The notes under the pieces were generated by a model. That model was not told the DNA's origin. It worked only from the letters and a program-made list of their open reading frames with translations, and made no database searches. Below, piece by piece: positions 22,292 to 30,313 of a DNA stretch of 35,036 nt. A program made the position numbers and the translations under genes. The first letter of the stretch is position 1, and each line of letters starts with the position of its first letter. Origin of the DNA: Verrucomicrobiales bacterium (GTDB lineage Bacteria; Verrucomicrobiota; Verrucomicrobiia; Limisphaerales; SXTU01); contig SXTU01000125.1 in assembly GCA_005791875.1 (NCBI GenBank), positions 1 through 35,036 of the forward strand, in the 5' to 3' direction.

Positions 22292-23932
22292 ATGAAATTC
22301 AAGTTCCCCGCCTGCCTCGTGGCTCCGCTGTGTGCGTGGTCGTTCGTGAGTGCCGTCTCCGCCCAGAACCAGCCGCCTGCGCCACCGCCTGCGCCACCGC
22401 CTGTGCCGGCGCCGTCCGGGCCGCAGACCGACGGCGCGTTCCACAAGGTCATCCTCGAAGCCGACATCGAGGTGGACGGCCAACTCGCGGACACGCTGAA
22501 GGATCCGATGGAACTCGTCGTTGCGCCCGATGGCAGAGTCTTCTTCGCGCAGCGCGACGGCACGGTGAAGCTCATCAAACCCGGCGCGAAGGAAAGCATC
22601 GTCATCGCGAAGTTGCCCGTGTTCACCGGCCTCGAGGACGGGATGCTTGGCATCACTCTCGATCCCAAATTTGGCAAGAACAACTGGGTCTATCTCAACC
22701 GCTCCCTGCCCGAGACCACCACGAACTCCGTCACCGGTGGCAAGGTCGGCATCATCCGCGTCGCGCGCTTCACGCTGAAAGGCGACGAACTCGACCTCGC
22801 GTCCGAGACGAAGATTCTCGACGTGCAGACGCAGCGCGAGCAGTGCTGCCACGTGGGCGGCTCGCTGGCCTTCGACAAGGACGGCAATCTCTACATATCC
22901 GTCGGCGACAACACGAACCCCTTCGACTCCGACGGCTTCTCCCCGAGCGACGAACGGCCCGGGCGCTATCCGTGGGACGCGCAGCGCACGTCGGCAAACG
23001 CCAATTCCCTCGTCGGCAAAATCCTTCGCGTGAAGCCCAAGGCCGGGGGCGGCTACGAGATTCCCAAGGGCAACCTCTTCCCGCCCGGCACGCCCGGCAC
23101 GCGCCCGGAGATTTACGTGATGGGCAACCGCAACCCCTTCCGCATCTCGCTCGACGCGAAGACGGGCTACCTCTACTGGGGCGAAGTCGGCCCCGACGCG
23201 GGCGGCTTCAGCGAGAAGCGCGGACCTGGCGGCCACGACGAGATCAACCAGGCGCGCAAGGCGGGCTTCTTCGGCTGGCCGCTGTTTGTCGGCGACAACA
23301 AGGCTTACTCCCGCGTGGACTTCAACGAGTATCAGGCCGCCAAGGACGCGCGAGCGGCCCACGACAAGGCGGTGAAGGATGCCAAGGCCAAGAGCGAGCC
23401 TGCCCCCGCGAAGCCGGAGTTCCCTGCGTTCCCGAAGAGCGAACCGAAATTCCATGACCCGCTGAAGCCGTTGAACCTGTCGCCTAACAACGACGGCATC
23501 AAGGAGCTGCCGCCTACACAGCCCGCGTTCATTTACTACACTGGCTCGCCCTCCACGCGCTTTCCGGCGGTCAACGGCGGAGGTGGCCGCACGGCGATGG
23601 CCGGGCCGGTCTATTACTTCGACCCGAAGAATCCGAACCCGAACAAACTGCCCAAGGAATACGACCGCACGCTCTTCATCTACGAATGGTCGCGCAACTG
23701 GATCGTGACCGTGAAGCTCGACGCGCAGAGCAACATCGTTCGTGACGCCGCCGGGCAGCCGCTCATGGCGAAGTTCTGCCCCGGCATGACCTTCAAGCGC
23801 CCGATGGATTTGGAACTCGGCGGGGACGGCTGCCTCTACCTGATCGAGTTCGGCACAGCCTGGGGAAACAACAAGGACACGCAAATCGTCCGCATCGAGT
23901 TCGCGGGGACGCAGGCGGCGGCGGCGAGGTAA
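22292..23932 (+). CDS. Exported PQQ-type glucose/sorbosone dehydrogenase-like protein
   Basis: A 546-residue protein with signal peptide (MKFKFPACLVAPLCAWSF, cleavage near VSAQ), a Pro/Ala linker built from repeated codons (PPAPPPAPPPVPAP), and a six-bladed beta-propeller of the soluble glucose/sorbosone dehydrogenase family. Landmarks are DPMELVVAPDGRVFFAQRDG, GLEDGMLGITLDP, CCHVGGSLAFDKDGNLYISVGD, NSLVGKILRV, MGNRNPFRISLD and GGDGCLYLIEFG. Such proteins oxidise sugars in the periplasm using PQQ, but the family also includes non-catalytic propellers. A charged Ala/Lys insertion near residues 350-395 (AKDARAAHDKAVKDAKAK) is unusual. ATG 22292 is preferred to 22259 because it starts directly with the signal peptide. 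Confidence 0.85.
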   Translation: MKFKFPACLVAPLCAWSFVSAVSAQNQPPAPPPAPPPVPAPSGPQTDGAFHKVILEADIEVDGQLADTLKDPMELVVAPDGRVFFAQRDGTVKLIKPGAKESIVIAKLPVFTGLEDGMLGITLDPKFGKNNWVYLNRSLPETTTNSVTGGKVGIIRVARFTLKGDELDLASETKILDVQTQREQCCHVGGSLAFDKDGNLYISVGDNTNPFDSDGFSPSDERPGRYPWDAQRTSANANSLVGKILRVKPKAGGGYEIPKGNLFPPGTPGTRPEIYVMGNRNPFRISLDAKTGYLYWGEVGPDAGGFSEKRGPGGHDEINQARKAGFFGWPLFVGDNKAYSRVDFNEYQAAKDARAAHDKAVKDAKAKSEPAPAKPEFPAFPKSEPKFHDPLKPLNLSPNNDGIKELPPTQPAFIYYTGSPSTRFPAVNGGGGRTAMAGPVYYFDPKNPNPNKLPKEYDRTLFIYEWSRNWIVTVKLDAQSNIVRDAAGQPLMAKFCPGMTFKRPMDLELGGDGCLYLIEFGTAWGNNKDTQIVRIEFAGTQAAAAR

Positions 23933-23940
23933 GGCAACGA

Positions 23941-24651
23941 GTGAAACTCTCCTTCGCAAACGAGCGCGTGCTTGCCGTCGTCGCGCATCCTGACGACGCG
24001 GAACTCCTCTGCGCCGGCACGCTCGCCCGCGCGCGTGCAGACGGCGAGGCCATCGGCATCTGCGTGCTGACCACGGGCGACAAGGGCCAGCCGAACCGTC
24101 CGCTCAAGAATCTCACAGCCGTCCGCCGGAAGGAGATGCAAGCCGCCGCGCAGCTGCTTGGAGCAGAGTTGTTTTTCGGCGACTTCTCCGACGGCGAACT
24201 CGTGGACACCGTCGCGGCCCGCCGCCGAGTCATCGACCTTTTTCGTCAGTTCCGCCCGACCCTCGTGCTGGCGCATGCCGCCGAGGACTACCATCCCGAC
24301 CACCGCGCCGCGTCCGAGCTGGCGGAGGCCGCGACGTGGTTCGCCGCGTCGCGCGGGCATGGCACCGCATCCACGCCGCTGTCGGAGCCGCCCGCGCTGT
24401 GGTTCATGGACACCATCAACATGAGCGGCTTTGCGCCGGGCTTCTACGTGGACATCTCGACGCACGTTGAGTTAAAGGAGCAAATGCTCGCGTGCCATCG
24501 CAGCCAACTCGCGCGCGCGGACGACGCTAACTTCTCCCCGCTGCTGGACCTGATGCGGCTCCAGTTCCGCGCACGCGGCGCGCAGGCTGGCGTGGCCGCT
24601 GCCGAGGCCTTCAGCATCCACGACGCCTTCAAGCGCGCCCGCGCGTGGTGA
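23941..24651 (+). CDS. PIG-L/LmbE family zinc deacetylase
   Basis: A 236-residue zinc-dependent N-deacetylase-family protein. The metal and catalytic motif AHPDD (15-19) and the second motif HPDH (118-121) are intact, as are GDKGQPNRP and FGDFSDGEL. Members remove acetyl groups from N-acetylglucosamine-type sugars; the closer bacillithiol and mycothiol enzymes share this form, so the substrate is open. No signal peptide is seen, so it acts in the cytoplasm. The start is GTG at 23941, 8 bases after the sugar dehydrogenase stop, with a weak AAGG upstream, so co-transcription with that gene is likely. Confidence 0.88.
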   Translation: MKLSFANERVLAVVAHPDDAELLCAGTLARARADGEAIGICVLTTGDKGQPNRPLKNLTAVRRKEMQAAAQLLGAELFFGDFSDGELVDTVAARRRVIDLFRQFRPTLVLAHAAEDYHPDHRAASELAEAATWFAASRGHGTASTPLSEPPALWFMDTINMSGFAPGFYVDISTHVELKEQMLACHRSQLARADDANFSPLLDLMRLQFRARGAQAGVAAAEAFSIHDAFKRARAW

Positions 24652-24749
24652 CGCAGCGCGCATCCGCTTCTGCTCGTCAGGTCGGAGCATTTGCCCATTG
24701 GCGGGGGCCTTGAATTGCTCCAAGCTCCCCGCATCAAATTCCCGTCACC

Positions 24750-25517
24750 ATGAAAACCACTGCCAAGCTCCTGTCCCTGTTCGCCGCCGCTCTTGTTCTC
24801 ACGCCCGCCGCCCAAGCCGGCGCTGTCTCGCTCTTCGACGGCAAGACGCTCGACGGCTGGGATTACGACCCGAAGGTCTGGCGCGTGGAGGACGGCGTGA
24901 TCACCGGCGGTTCGCGCACCAACAAGATTCGCGAGAACTTCTTCATCGCCAGCAAGGAGAGTTACCAGAACTTCGAGTTGAAGATGAAGATCAAGTGTAG
25001 CGGCGATCCCAAGACGGGCTTCATCAACAGCGGCATCCAGGTCCGCAGCGTGCGCGTGCCCGGCGGCAATCACATGAGCGGCTACCAGGTGGACGTCGGC
25101 GCGGGCTGGTATGGGAAGATTTACGACGAATACCGCCGCAACCGCGTCATCGCCGAGCCGGTGGATGCCGCCGCGCTTGCGAAGGTCGTGGATGTCTTCG
25201 GCTGGAACGAATACCGCATCCGCGCCGAGGGGCCGCGCATCCGCACATGGATCAACGGCGTGCTGGCGATTGATTTCACCGAGGCGGACAAGAACATCGC
25301 GCTCGACGGCCAGATCGGGCCGCAGGTCCATAGCGGCGGAGTGTGCCTTGTGCAGGTGAAGGATGTGACTGTCGAGGAACTTCCCGCGACGCCCGGAGTG
25401 CCAACGTGGCAATCCCTCGGAGGCGTTGATGCCGCACGCAAGCTGGTCACACCGGCACCGAAGAAGAAAGCCGACGAGAAGAAGACTGATGCCAAGCCCG
25501 CCGACAAGGCGAAGTAG
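24750..25517 (+). CDS. DUF1080 (3-keto-disaccharide hydrolase family) exported protein
   Basis: A 255-residue secreted protein: signal peptide MKTTAKLLSLFAAALVLTP ending AAQAG, then a jelly-roll DUF1080 domain starting SLFDGKTLDGWDYDPKVWRVEDG and including GFINSGIQVRS, MSGYQVDVGAGWYG, WNEYRIRAEG and RTWINGV. Characterised relatives cleave 3-keto-glucosides, and the family is expanded in Verrucomicrobiota. The C-terminal tail (from about residue 233) is Lys/Ala/Asp-rich (KKKADEKKTDAKPADK) and probably disordered. The Gfo/Idh/MocA dehydrogenase at 26264 with a Tat signal fits the same pathway, in which a sugar is oxidised at C3 and then cleaved. The start ATG lacks a Shine-Dalgarno. Confidence 0.9.
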   Translation: MKTTAKLLSLFAAALVLTPAAQAGAVSLFDGKTLDGWDYDPKVWRVEDGVITGGSRTNKIRENFFIASKESYQNFELKMKIKCSGDPKTGFINSGIQVRSVRVPGGNHMSGYQVDVGAGWYGKIYDEYRRNRVIAEPVDAAALAKVVDVFGWNEYRIRAEGPRIRTWINGVLAIDFTEADKNIALDGQIGPQVHSGGVCLVQVKDVTVEELPATPGVPTWQSLGGVDAARKLVTPAPKKKADEKKTDAKPADKAK

Positions 25518-25527
25518 TTCTCCCGCC

Positions 25528-26217
25528 ATGGACACCTCGATCCGCCGCAACTCCGGCTCTTCCCGCACCGCGATTCTCTGCCTCATAGCAGCGGCGTGCG
25601 GGGCCGGCGCTGCGCTCTTCTTCGCACAGAAGGAAAAGGGCGCGCTTCAGGCCGAACTCAGCGCCCTGCGCGAGCAAGCCCGCCAGTTGGAAGCCAAGTC
25701 CACGGACCCGAAGGAAGGCGAGAAGCTCCGCGCGCAAGTCCGCGAGGCTGCGGAGTTCAAGAAGGAGGCCGAGGAAGTCCACCGGCTGCGCGGCGAGGTG
25801 ACCCTGTTGCGCAAGGACAAGGCGGCGTTCGAGAGGGCGAGCGCGGAGAACACGCAACTCCGTGTTGCGGCCCAGCAGGCCCAGCGGCTTCAGGCGGAGA
25901 ACAACGCGCTGCGCGGGCAATTCCAGTCGCTCGCACAAGCGCAACCAGCCGGACAGCCAACTCCGGGTGCACCCGCCCTCGTCCAGCCGGGACAGGCGCG
26001 CAACGCCTGCATCGCGAACCTGAAGCAGATTGACGGTGCGATCCAGCGGTGGGCTTTGGAGAATCGCAAGGTGGCCAACAGCCCGGTGGACCTGCGGGGC
26101 TTCCTGCCCTACTTGAAAGGCAGCATGCTGCCGCTCTGTCCTTCTGGCGGCGCTTACCGGCCTGGCCCCAGCGTTTCGGCAGTGCCGAACTGCACCATAC
26201 CCGGACACGCGCTTTGA
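25528..26217 (+). CDS. Membrane-anchored coiled-coil protein with pilin-like C-terminal domain
   Basis: A 229-residue protein. Residues 13-33 form one membrane helix near the N-terminus. Residues 38-145 are a long heptad-rich coiled coil (LQAELSALREQARQLEAK, LRAQVREAAEFKKEAEEV). After a Pro/Gln linker, residues 159-229 (NACIANLKQIDGAIQRWA, then CPSGGAYRPGP and CTIPGHAL) match the C-terminal part of type II secretion/pseudopilin-like proteins typical of Verrucomicrobiota. The prepilin leader with a Gly-Phe/Thr-x3-Glu site is absent. The protein presumably sits in the membrane with the coiled coil and pilin-like head outside. ATG 25528 is 10 bases after the DUF1080 stop; a longer in-frame start would only overlap that gene. 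Function is unknown. Confidence 0.75.
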   Translation: MDTSIRRNSGSSRTAILCLIAAACGAGAALFFAQKEKGALQAELSALREQARQLEAKSTDPKEGEKLRAQVREAAEFKKEAEEVHRLRGEVTLLRKDKAAFERASAENTQLRVAAQQAQRLQAENNALRGQFQSLAQAQPAGQPTPGAPALVQPGQARNACIANLKQIDGAIQRWALENRKVANSPVDLRGFLPYLKGSMLPLCPSGGAYRPGPSVSAVPNCTIPGHAL

Positions 26218-26263
26218 GCGGTGCGGGCTGCTACACCCAAGGATCAGAACACGCTTTTCAATC

Positions 26264-27550
26264 ATGCAAACCACCAGGACCGAGTCCACCTCCCGCCGCC
26301 AGTTTCTCGCCACCAGTTCAGCCGCGAGCGCTGCACTGGCTTTCCCCGGCGTCACTCAAGCCGCCGGCCGTAGCGACAAGCTCCGCATCGGCCTCATCGG
26401 CTGCGGCGGGCGCGGCACGGGCGCGGCGGCGCAGGCGCTCACGGCGGACAGTAACGTGGAGCTTCACGCGATGGGCGATGTCTTCCAGACGCAGATCGAG
26501 AGCAGCCAGCAGTCGCTCAAGAAGCAGTTCGAGAAAGACCCGGCGCGCGTGAATGTCGCCGAGTCGCGCAAGTTCACAGGCCTCGACGCTTACCAGAAAG
26601 TTCTCCAGAGCGGCGTGGACTTGGTGGTGCTCACGACGCCCGGCGGCTTTCGGCCGTTCCATCTGCGCGCCGCCATCGAGGCGGGCAAGCACGTCTTCTG
26701 CGAGAAGCCCATGGGAGTGGACCCGGCGGGCATCCGGTCGGTGCTGGAATCCACGAAGCTCGCGAAGGAGAAGAACCTCGCGATCCGCGCCGGGTTCAAC
26801 TTCCGCTTCGAGTCGCCCTACCGCGCCGCGATGCAGCGCGTGCATGACGGCGCGATCGGCGACATCGTTTCCATCTACTCCACGCGCATGAGCAACCGAC
26901 TCGCGCGCTTCGACGGCGTGCGCAAGCCCGAGCAGACCGACCTCGAATGGCAGCTCCGCAACTGGCACCACTTCGTCTGGCTCTCCGGCGACTTCATCCT
27001 CGAAGTCACGGCGCACAGCATCGACAAGATCGCGTGGGCCATGCGCGATGTCCCGCCCGCGAAATGCCACGCCAGCGGTGCGCGCCACCAGGCCACCGTC
27101 GGCGACGCTTGGGATCAGTGGGACGTGACCTACGAATGGGACAACGGCGTGATGGCTGTGCTCAAGACGCGTTATCAGAATGGCTGTCATAACGAGCACC
27201 GCGACGTGCTCATCGGCACGAAGGGCAAGTGCGAACTCGGCTGGGGCAGCGCCAAGATCACCGGCGCGTTGAACTGGCGCTACGAAGGCGAGAAGCCCGT
27301 CTCGCACCAAGTCGAGCACGATGAACTGTTCGCCGACCTGCGCGCGGGCAAGACCCCGAACGACGGCCAGCGCATGGCGCAGAGCACGATGATGGGCGTG
27401 ATGGGCCGCATGAGCGCCTACACCGGCAAGGAAGTGACGTGGGATTTCGCGATGAAATCCAAGCTCGCCACGATGCCGGAGAAACTGACCTGGGACATGA
27501 AGCTCCCGGAGCTGAAACCCGCCGAGCCGGGCAGGACGCCGTTGGTATGA
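26264..27550 (+). CDS. Exported Gfo/Idh/MocA family oxidoreductase
   Basis: A 428-residue NAD(P)-dependent oxidoreductase with a twin-arginine signal (SRRQFLATSSAASAALAF, residues 10-27). The Rossmann motif LRIGLIGCGGRGTGAA, the catalytic-region lysine in HVFCEKPMG, and EVTAHSIDKIAW, with its conserved His, follow family order; the substrate-domain tail has WNW-type aromatic residues. Export implies a tightly bound cofactor, as in glucose-fructose oxidoreductase. Members oxidise or epimerise sugars or inositols, and Verrucomicrobiota carry many copies, often with DUF1080 proteins as here. It is the last gene of the plus-strand block and is followed by a palindromic repeat. Confidence 0.9.
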   Translation: MQTTRTESTSRRQFLATSSAASAALAFPGVTQAAGRSDKLRIGLIGCGGRGTGAAAQALTADSNVELHAMGDVFQTQIESSQQSLKKQFEKDPARVNVAESRKFTGLDAYQKVLQSGVDLVVLTTPGGFRPFHLRAAIEAGKHVFCEKPMGVDPAGIRSVLESTKLAKEKNLAIRAGFNFRFESPYRAAMQRVHDGAIGDIVSIYSTRMSNRLARFDGVRKPEQTDLEWQLRNWHHFVWLSGDFILEVTAHSIDKIAWAMRDVPPAKCHASGARHQATVGDAWDQWDVTYEWDNGVMAVLKTRYQNGCHNEHRDVLIGTKGKCELGWGSAKITGALNWRYEGEKPVSHQVEHDELFADLRAGKTPNDGQRMAQSTMMGVMGRMSAYTGKEVTWDFAMKSKLATMPEKLTWDMKLPELKPAEPGRTPLV

Positions 27551-27587
27551 TCCTAAATCCGGCGGTTGGAAACGCGGCCAATGCGGA

Positions 27588-27698
27588 AGCCACAGATGAG
27601 CACAGATTTTGGGCAACGGACTGGACTCACCTACTGGATGACCGGCCATGCTGCACAGGTTGCTCACCATCTGTGTCTATCTGTGTGAATCTGTGGCT
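27588..27698. repeat. CACAGAT-unit palindrome between convergent genes (element A)
   Basis: The left arm (27588-27607) has two CACAGAT units and the right arm (27669-27698), read as reverse complement, three. The units repeat every 10 nt in both arms, and both start with AGCCACAGAT. The arms are about 60 nt apart. The element lies centrally in the gap between the Gfo/Idh stop (27550) and the intended SBBP stop (27734), with about 36 nt on either side. Confidence 0.7.
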
Positions 27699-27733
27699 GA
27701 ACTGCTTTTCTGGTTTGATCGCGCCGGGCCGCG

Positions 27734-29105
27734 TCACTTCGCCTTAAGCTTGGCGAGGTAAACGTGTTGCCGCCCGCGCTGGTGATGGTGTGCGCGCCGA
27801 ACTTCGCGGGGCCGCTGATGTTGCCGGAGAGATAGAGATTCCCCTGCGCGTCGGCGACGATGGGGTAGGCGTTGTCGCCTTTCTCGCCGCCGCCTTGCGT
27901 GAGCCAGCGCAGCGACCCGGCGCGGTCGAGCTTCGCGACGTAGATCTCCGTGCTGCCCGAACTCGTGATCGAAGCGCCCGCGATCTCCGCCGTGTCGGTG
28001 AACTCGCCCGTGAGGAAGGAATTGCCCGCACCGTCGGTCGCAACTCCCAGCCCGTAGTCCACGCGCGGGCCGCCACCGGTGCGCGTCCAGAGGCGCTTAC
28101 CCGTCGGGTCGAGGCTGGTGAGCAACAGGTCGTTGTCGCCGTGGCTGGTGACGGTGCGGTCGCCGAGCTTTAGCACGCCCTTGAACATGCCGGCGGCCCA
28201 GACGTTCCCCGCTCGGTCGGAGGTGATCTCGTGAACCATCGCGTGCGTGCTGCCGTGGCCCTCGTGAATCCACGCGACCTTGCCCTCGGCGGTGAACTTG
28301 GCGATGAACAAGTCGCGACCCAAGGCATTCGTGAGTGTAACTCCACCCATGGTGCCCGCACCGCCGCTGGAGCCACCCACGTAAGCGTTGCCCGCTCCAT
28401 CCAAAGCGATTCCATGTCCGCTGCCGCGGGCATTGCCCTCGGCGGTTTTGGCCCAGAGCAGTCTCCCCACGCTGTCATAGCGCGCGCAGAATGCGTGTGA
28501 GCCGCCAGCCGCGATGACTTTCAAATCACCAAACGCGCCGTCGCCCACGAGCGCGCCGGTCACGAAGGCATTTCCTCCCGCATCCACCGCGATGCCGTGA
28601 GCGTAGTCGTAGCCTTTGCCACCAGCGGAGCGGACCCACAGCAGCTTGCCGTCGGCATCATACTTCGCGACGAAGATGTCGTAGTCGCCGGAGTTCGACA
28701 CAGCGAGCCGCTGAACGTGGCGTTCGTGCTTTGGAAATGACCGGTGACGTAGCAGCTCCCTGCCGCGTCCGTTGCAACGCCGTAGCCGCGATCAATCCCG
28801 CTGCCGCCCGCGCTGCGCACCCAGAGGAACTTCCCGTCGGGCGGGCACTTCACGATGAAGAAGTCCATGTCGCCCGCGCTCGTGAGCGTGTGCTCGCCGA
28901 ACTGCGACGTGCCGACGAACTCGCCTGCGAGGAAGACATTTCCGCGCGCGTCAACGGCGAGACAACGCGTCTTGTCATGGCCTTTGCCACCGGCTGAAAC
29001 GGCCCAGGCGAACTCAGGCGCGGCCTCGGGCAAGGCGGCTTGTGGGGCTTGCGTTGAGAACACGAGTGTCGCGAGCAAGCAGGCGGCGCGAAGAGGATTC
29101 AGCAT
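27734..29105 (-). pseudogene. SBBP-repeat beta-propeller protein broken by two frameshifts
   Basis: Read on the minus strand from ATG 29105, a signal peptide (MLNPLRAACLLATLVFST) leads into repeats of about 55 residues with the SBBP pattern: WAVSAGGKGHDKTRCLAV, GNVFLAGEFVGTSQFGEHTL, GDMDFFIVKCPPDGKFLW. The frame is lost near 28708-28709: TFSG continues in another frame as LAVSNSGDYDIFVAKYD, which needs one extra base (GGC to GGGC). The second piece runs through about six repeats. At about 27750-27756 another single-base loss is implied, because the third frame reads VYLAKLKAK and stops at 27734-27736, a typical SBBP end (GGNNVYLAK). The three reading frames agree with two 1-bp deletions. Either the gene is decaying or the assembly has two indel errors. 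The intact protein would be secreted, about 455 residues; its role is unknown. Confidence 0.82.
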
Positions 29106-29210
29106 GGCGCTTTTGGACGCGCGCCGACGCAAAGCGACTTCAAGCCGCCTTTGACAATTGGCCGCGCTTCGCAAACATTCCGTCTCCTTTCCGGAACGGG
29201 CCGGAGGCGG

Positions 29211-30149
29211 ATGAAACCCACTGTCGCCACAATCATAGAGTCGAAACAGGTCTGCGACCTTTGCGGAAGCGCACGCCATCAGGTCTTCGCCACGCGCGGA
29301 CGCGGCGGCTCGAAGCTCACCACCGTCATCTGCGAGGACTGCGGGCTGGTCTATACGAACCCGCGCCCGAACGAGCGGGAGAACTCGAAGTTCTACCACA
29401 CGAGCTACTGGGGCGCTTACAAGAACCAGTCCATGCCGGACGAGCGGTTTTTCCAGCGGCGGCTGCCGAAGATCCGCCCGATGCTCGCGCAGCTCCGGCC
29501 CTACCTGAAGCCCGGCGTGCGCGTGCTGGAGATTGGTTGCAGCGTCGGCGCGCTGCTGTGGAGCATGAAGGAAGTCGTCGGCTCCACGGGACAATTCACA
29601 GGCATCGAGCCGCACGAAGGCCACGCACAGTTTGCGCGCGAGAAGAAGGGCCTTGATGTGCATAACGGCCTGCTCGAAGAAATCTCGCACAAGCTCAAGC
29701 TCGCGAGCTTCGATCTCGTGGTGATGAACCACGTGCTCGAACACACCATCAGCCCGACCGCGACGCTGGCCACCATCAAGAAGCTGCTCAAGCCGCACGG
29801 CCATTTCGTCGTCGAGGTGCCAAACATCGAGGCGCCTGGCTCGCGGCTCTCGCACTTCTTCCACCTCGCACACCACTACAGCTTCTCGCCGCGCACGCTG
29901 CATCGCCTCGCGCAGAAGAGCGGCTTCGCGGTCAAGCGCGTGGACTCGCTCGACGGCGACCTGCCCGGCACGCGGCTCAATGCCGTCTTCGAGAAGCCCG
30001 TCTCCGCCGAGGCCGGCGTGACGACCCGCTTCATCCGCGATGACCCGAACGAACGCGCCGCAGCCCTGCGTCGCTACGAGCGCTGGTATTGGCTGACCGC
30101 AGCGAGCTTCCGCAAGAAGATCACCCACTGGCAGCGCCAGCGGATGTGA
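29211..30149 (+). CDS. SAM-dependent methyltransferase with N-terminal zinc-binding motif
   Basis: A 312-residue class I methyltransferase. The N-terminus carries CDLCGSARHQ and later CEDCGLVYTNPRP, a four-cysteine zinc module also seen in glycan-cluster methyltransferases. SAM motif I is VRVLEIGCSVGALLWSM, FDLVVMNHVLEHT is the motif-IV/HVLEH signature, and LLKPHGHFVVEVPN follows. The Phe/Tyr- and His-rich C-terminus (HFFHLAHHYSFSPRTLHRL) is as in family members that methylate sugars or quinones. ATG 29211 with GGAGG 3 nt upstream was chosen; the frame extends to 29151 without matching residues. It diverges from the broken SBBP gene and is followed by a 23-bp palindrome. Its substrate is unknown. 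Confidence 0.86.
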   Translation: MKPTVATIIESKQVCDLCGSARHQVFATRGRGGSKLTTVICEDCGLVYTNPRPNERENSKFYHTSYWGAYKNQSMPDERFFQRRLPKIRPMLAQLRPYLKPGVRVLEIGCSVGALLWSMKEVVGSTGQFTGIEPHEGHAQFAREKKGLDVHNGLLEEISHKLKLASFDLVVMNHVLEHTISPTATLATIKKLLKPHGHFVVEVPNIEAPGSRLSHFFHLAHHYSFSPRTLHRLAQKSGFAVKRVDSLDGDLPGTRLNAVFEKPVSAEAGVTTRFIRDDPNERAAALRRYERWYWLTAASFRKKITHWQRQRM

Positions 30150-30150
30150 G

Positions 30151-30219
30151 GGGAGCGCCGAGCATCGCTCGGCCCGGGTGCCGGAGTGTCCGCCCTGCCG
30201 AGCGATGCTTGGCGCTCCC
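30151..30219. repeat. Near-perfect 23-bp palindromic element (element D)
   Basis: Arms at 30151-30173 and 30197-30219 are complementary at 22 of 23 positions, and the exception is a G-T pair. The arms begin GGGAGCGCC and the loop is 23 nt of GC-rich sequence. It begins immediately after the methyltransferase stop codon (30149). Size, GC content and position are like REP-type extragenic palindromes and could also act as a transcript 3' end. Confidence 0.75.
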
Positions 30220-30313
30220 GTGAATGTAAGTTTCGTCATTCCAGCCCGACTCATCTCCAGCGATGCGGACAATAAACTTTCAAACAAATCCGCCCCGCAG
30301 CCATCATACCGTC

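Noticed and set aside
22382-22420. Short tandem repeat of CCGCCTGCGCCA-type units as a mobile or CRISPR-like repeat
   Set aside because: It simply encodes the Pro/Ala linker after the signal peptide of the sugar dehydrogenase.
24710-24739. TTGAAT-18-TCAAAT as a promoter for the DUF1080 gene
   Set aside because: The -10 would end only 10 bases before the ATG and matches are partial; a similar but differently spaced pair lies before the DUF1501 gene, so the evidence is too weak.
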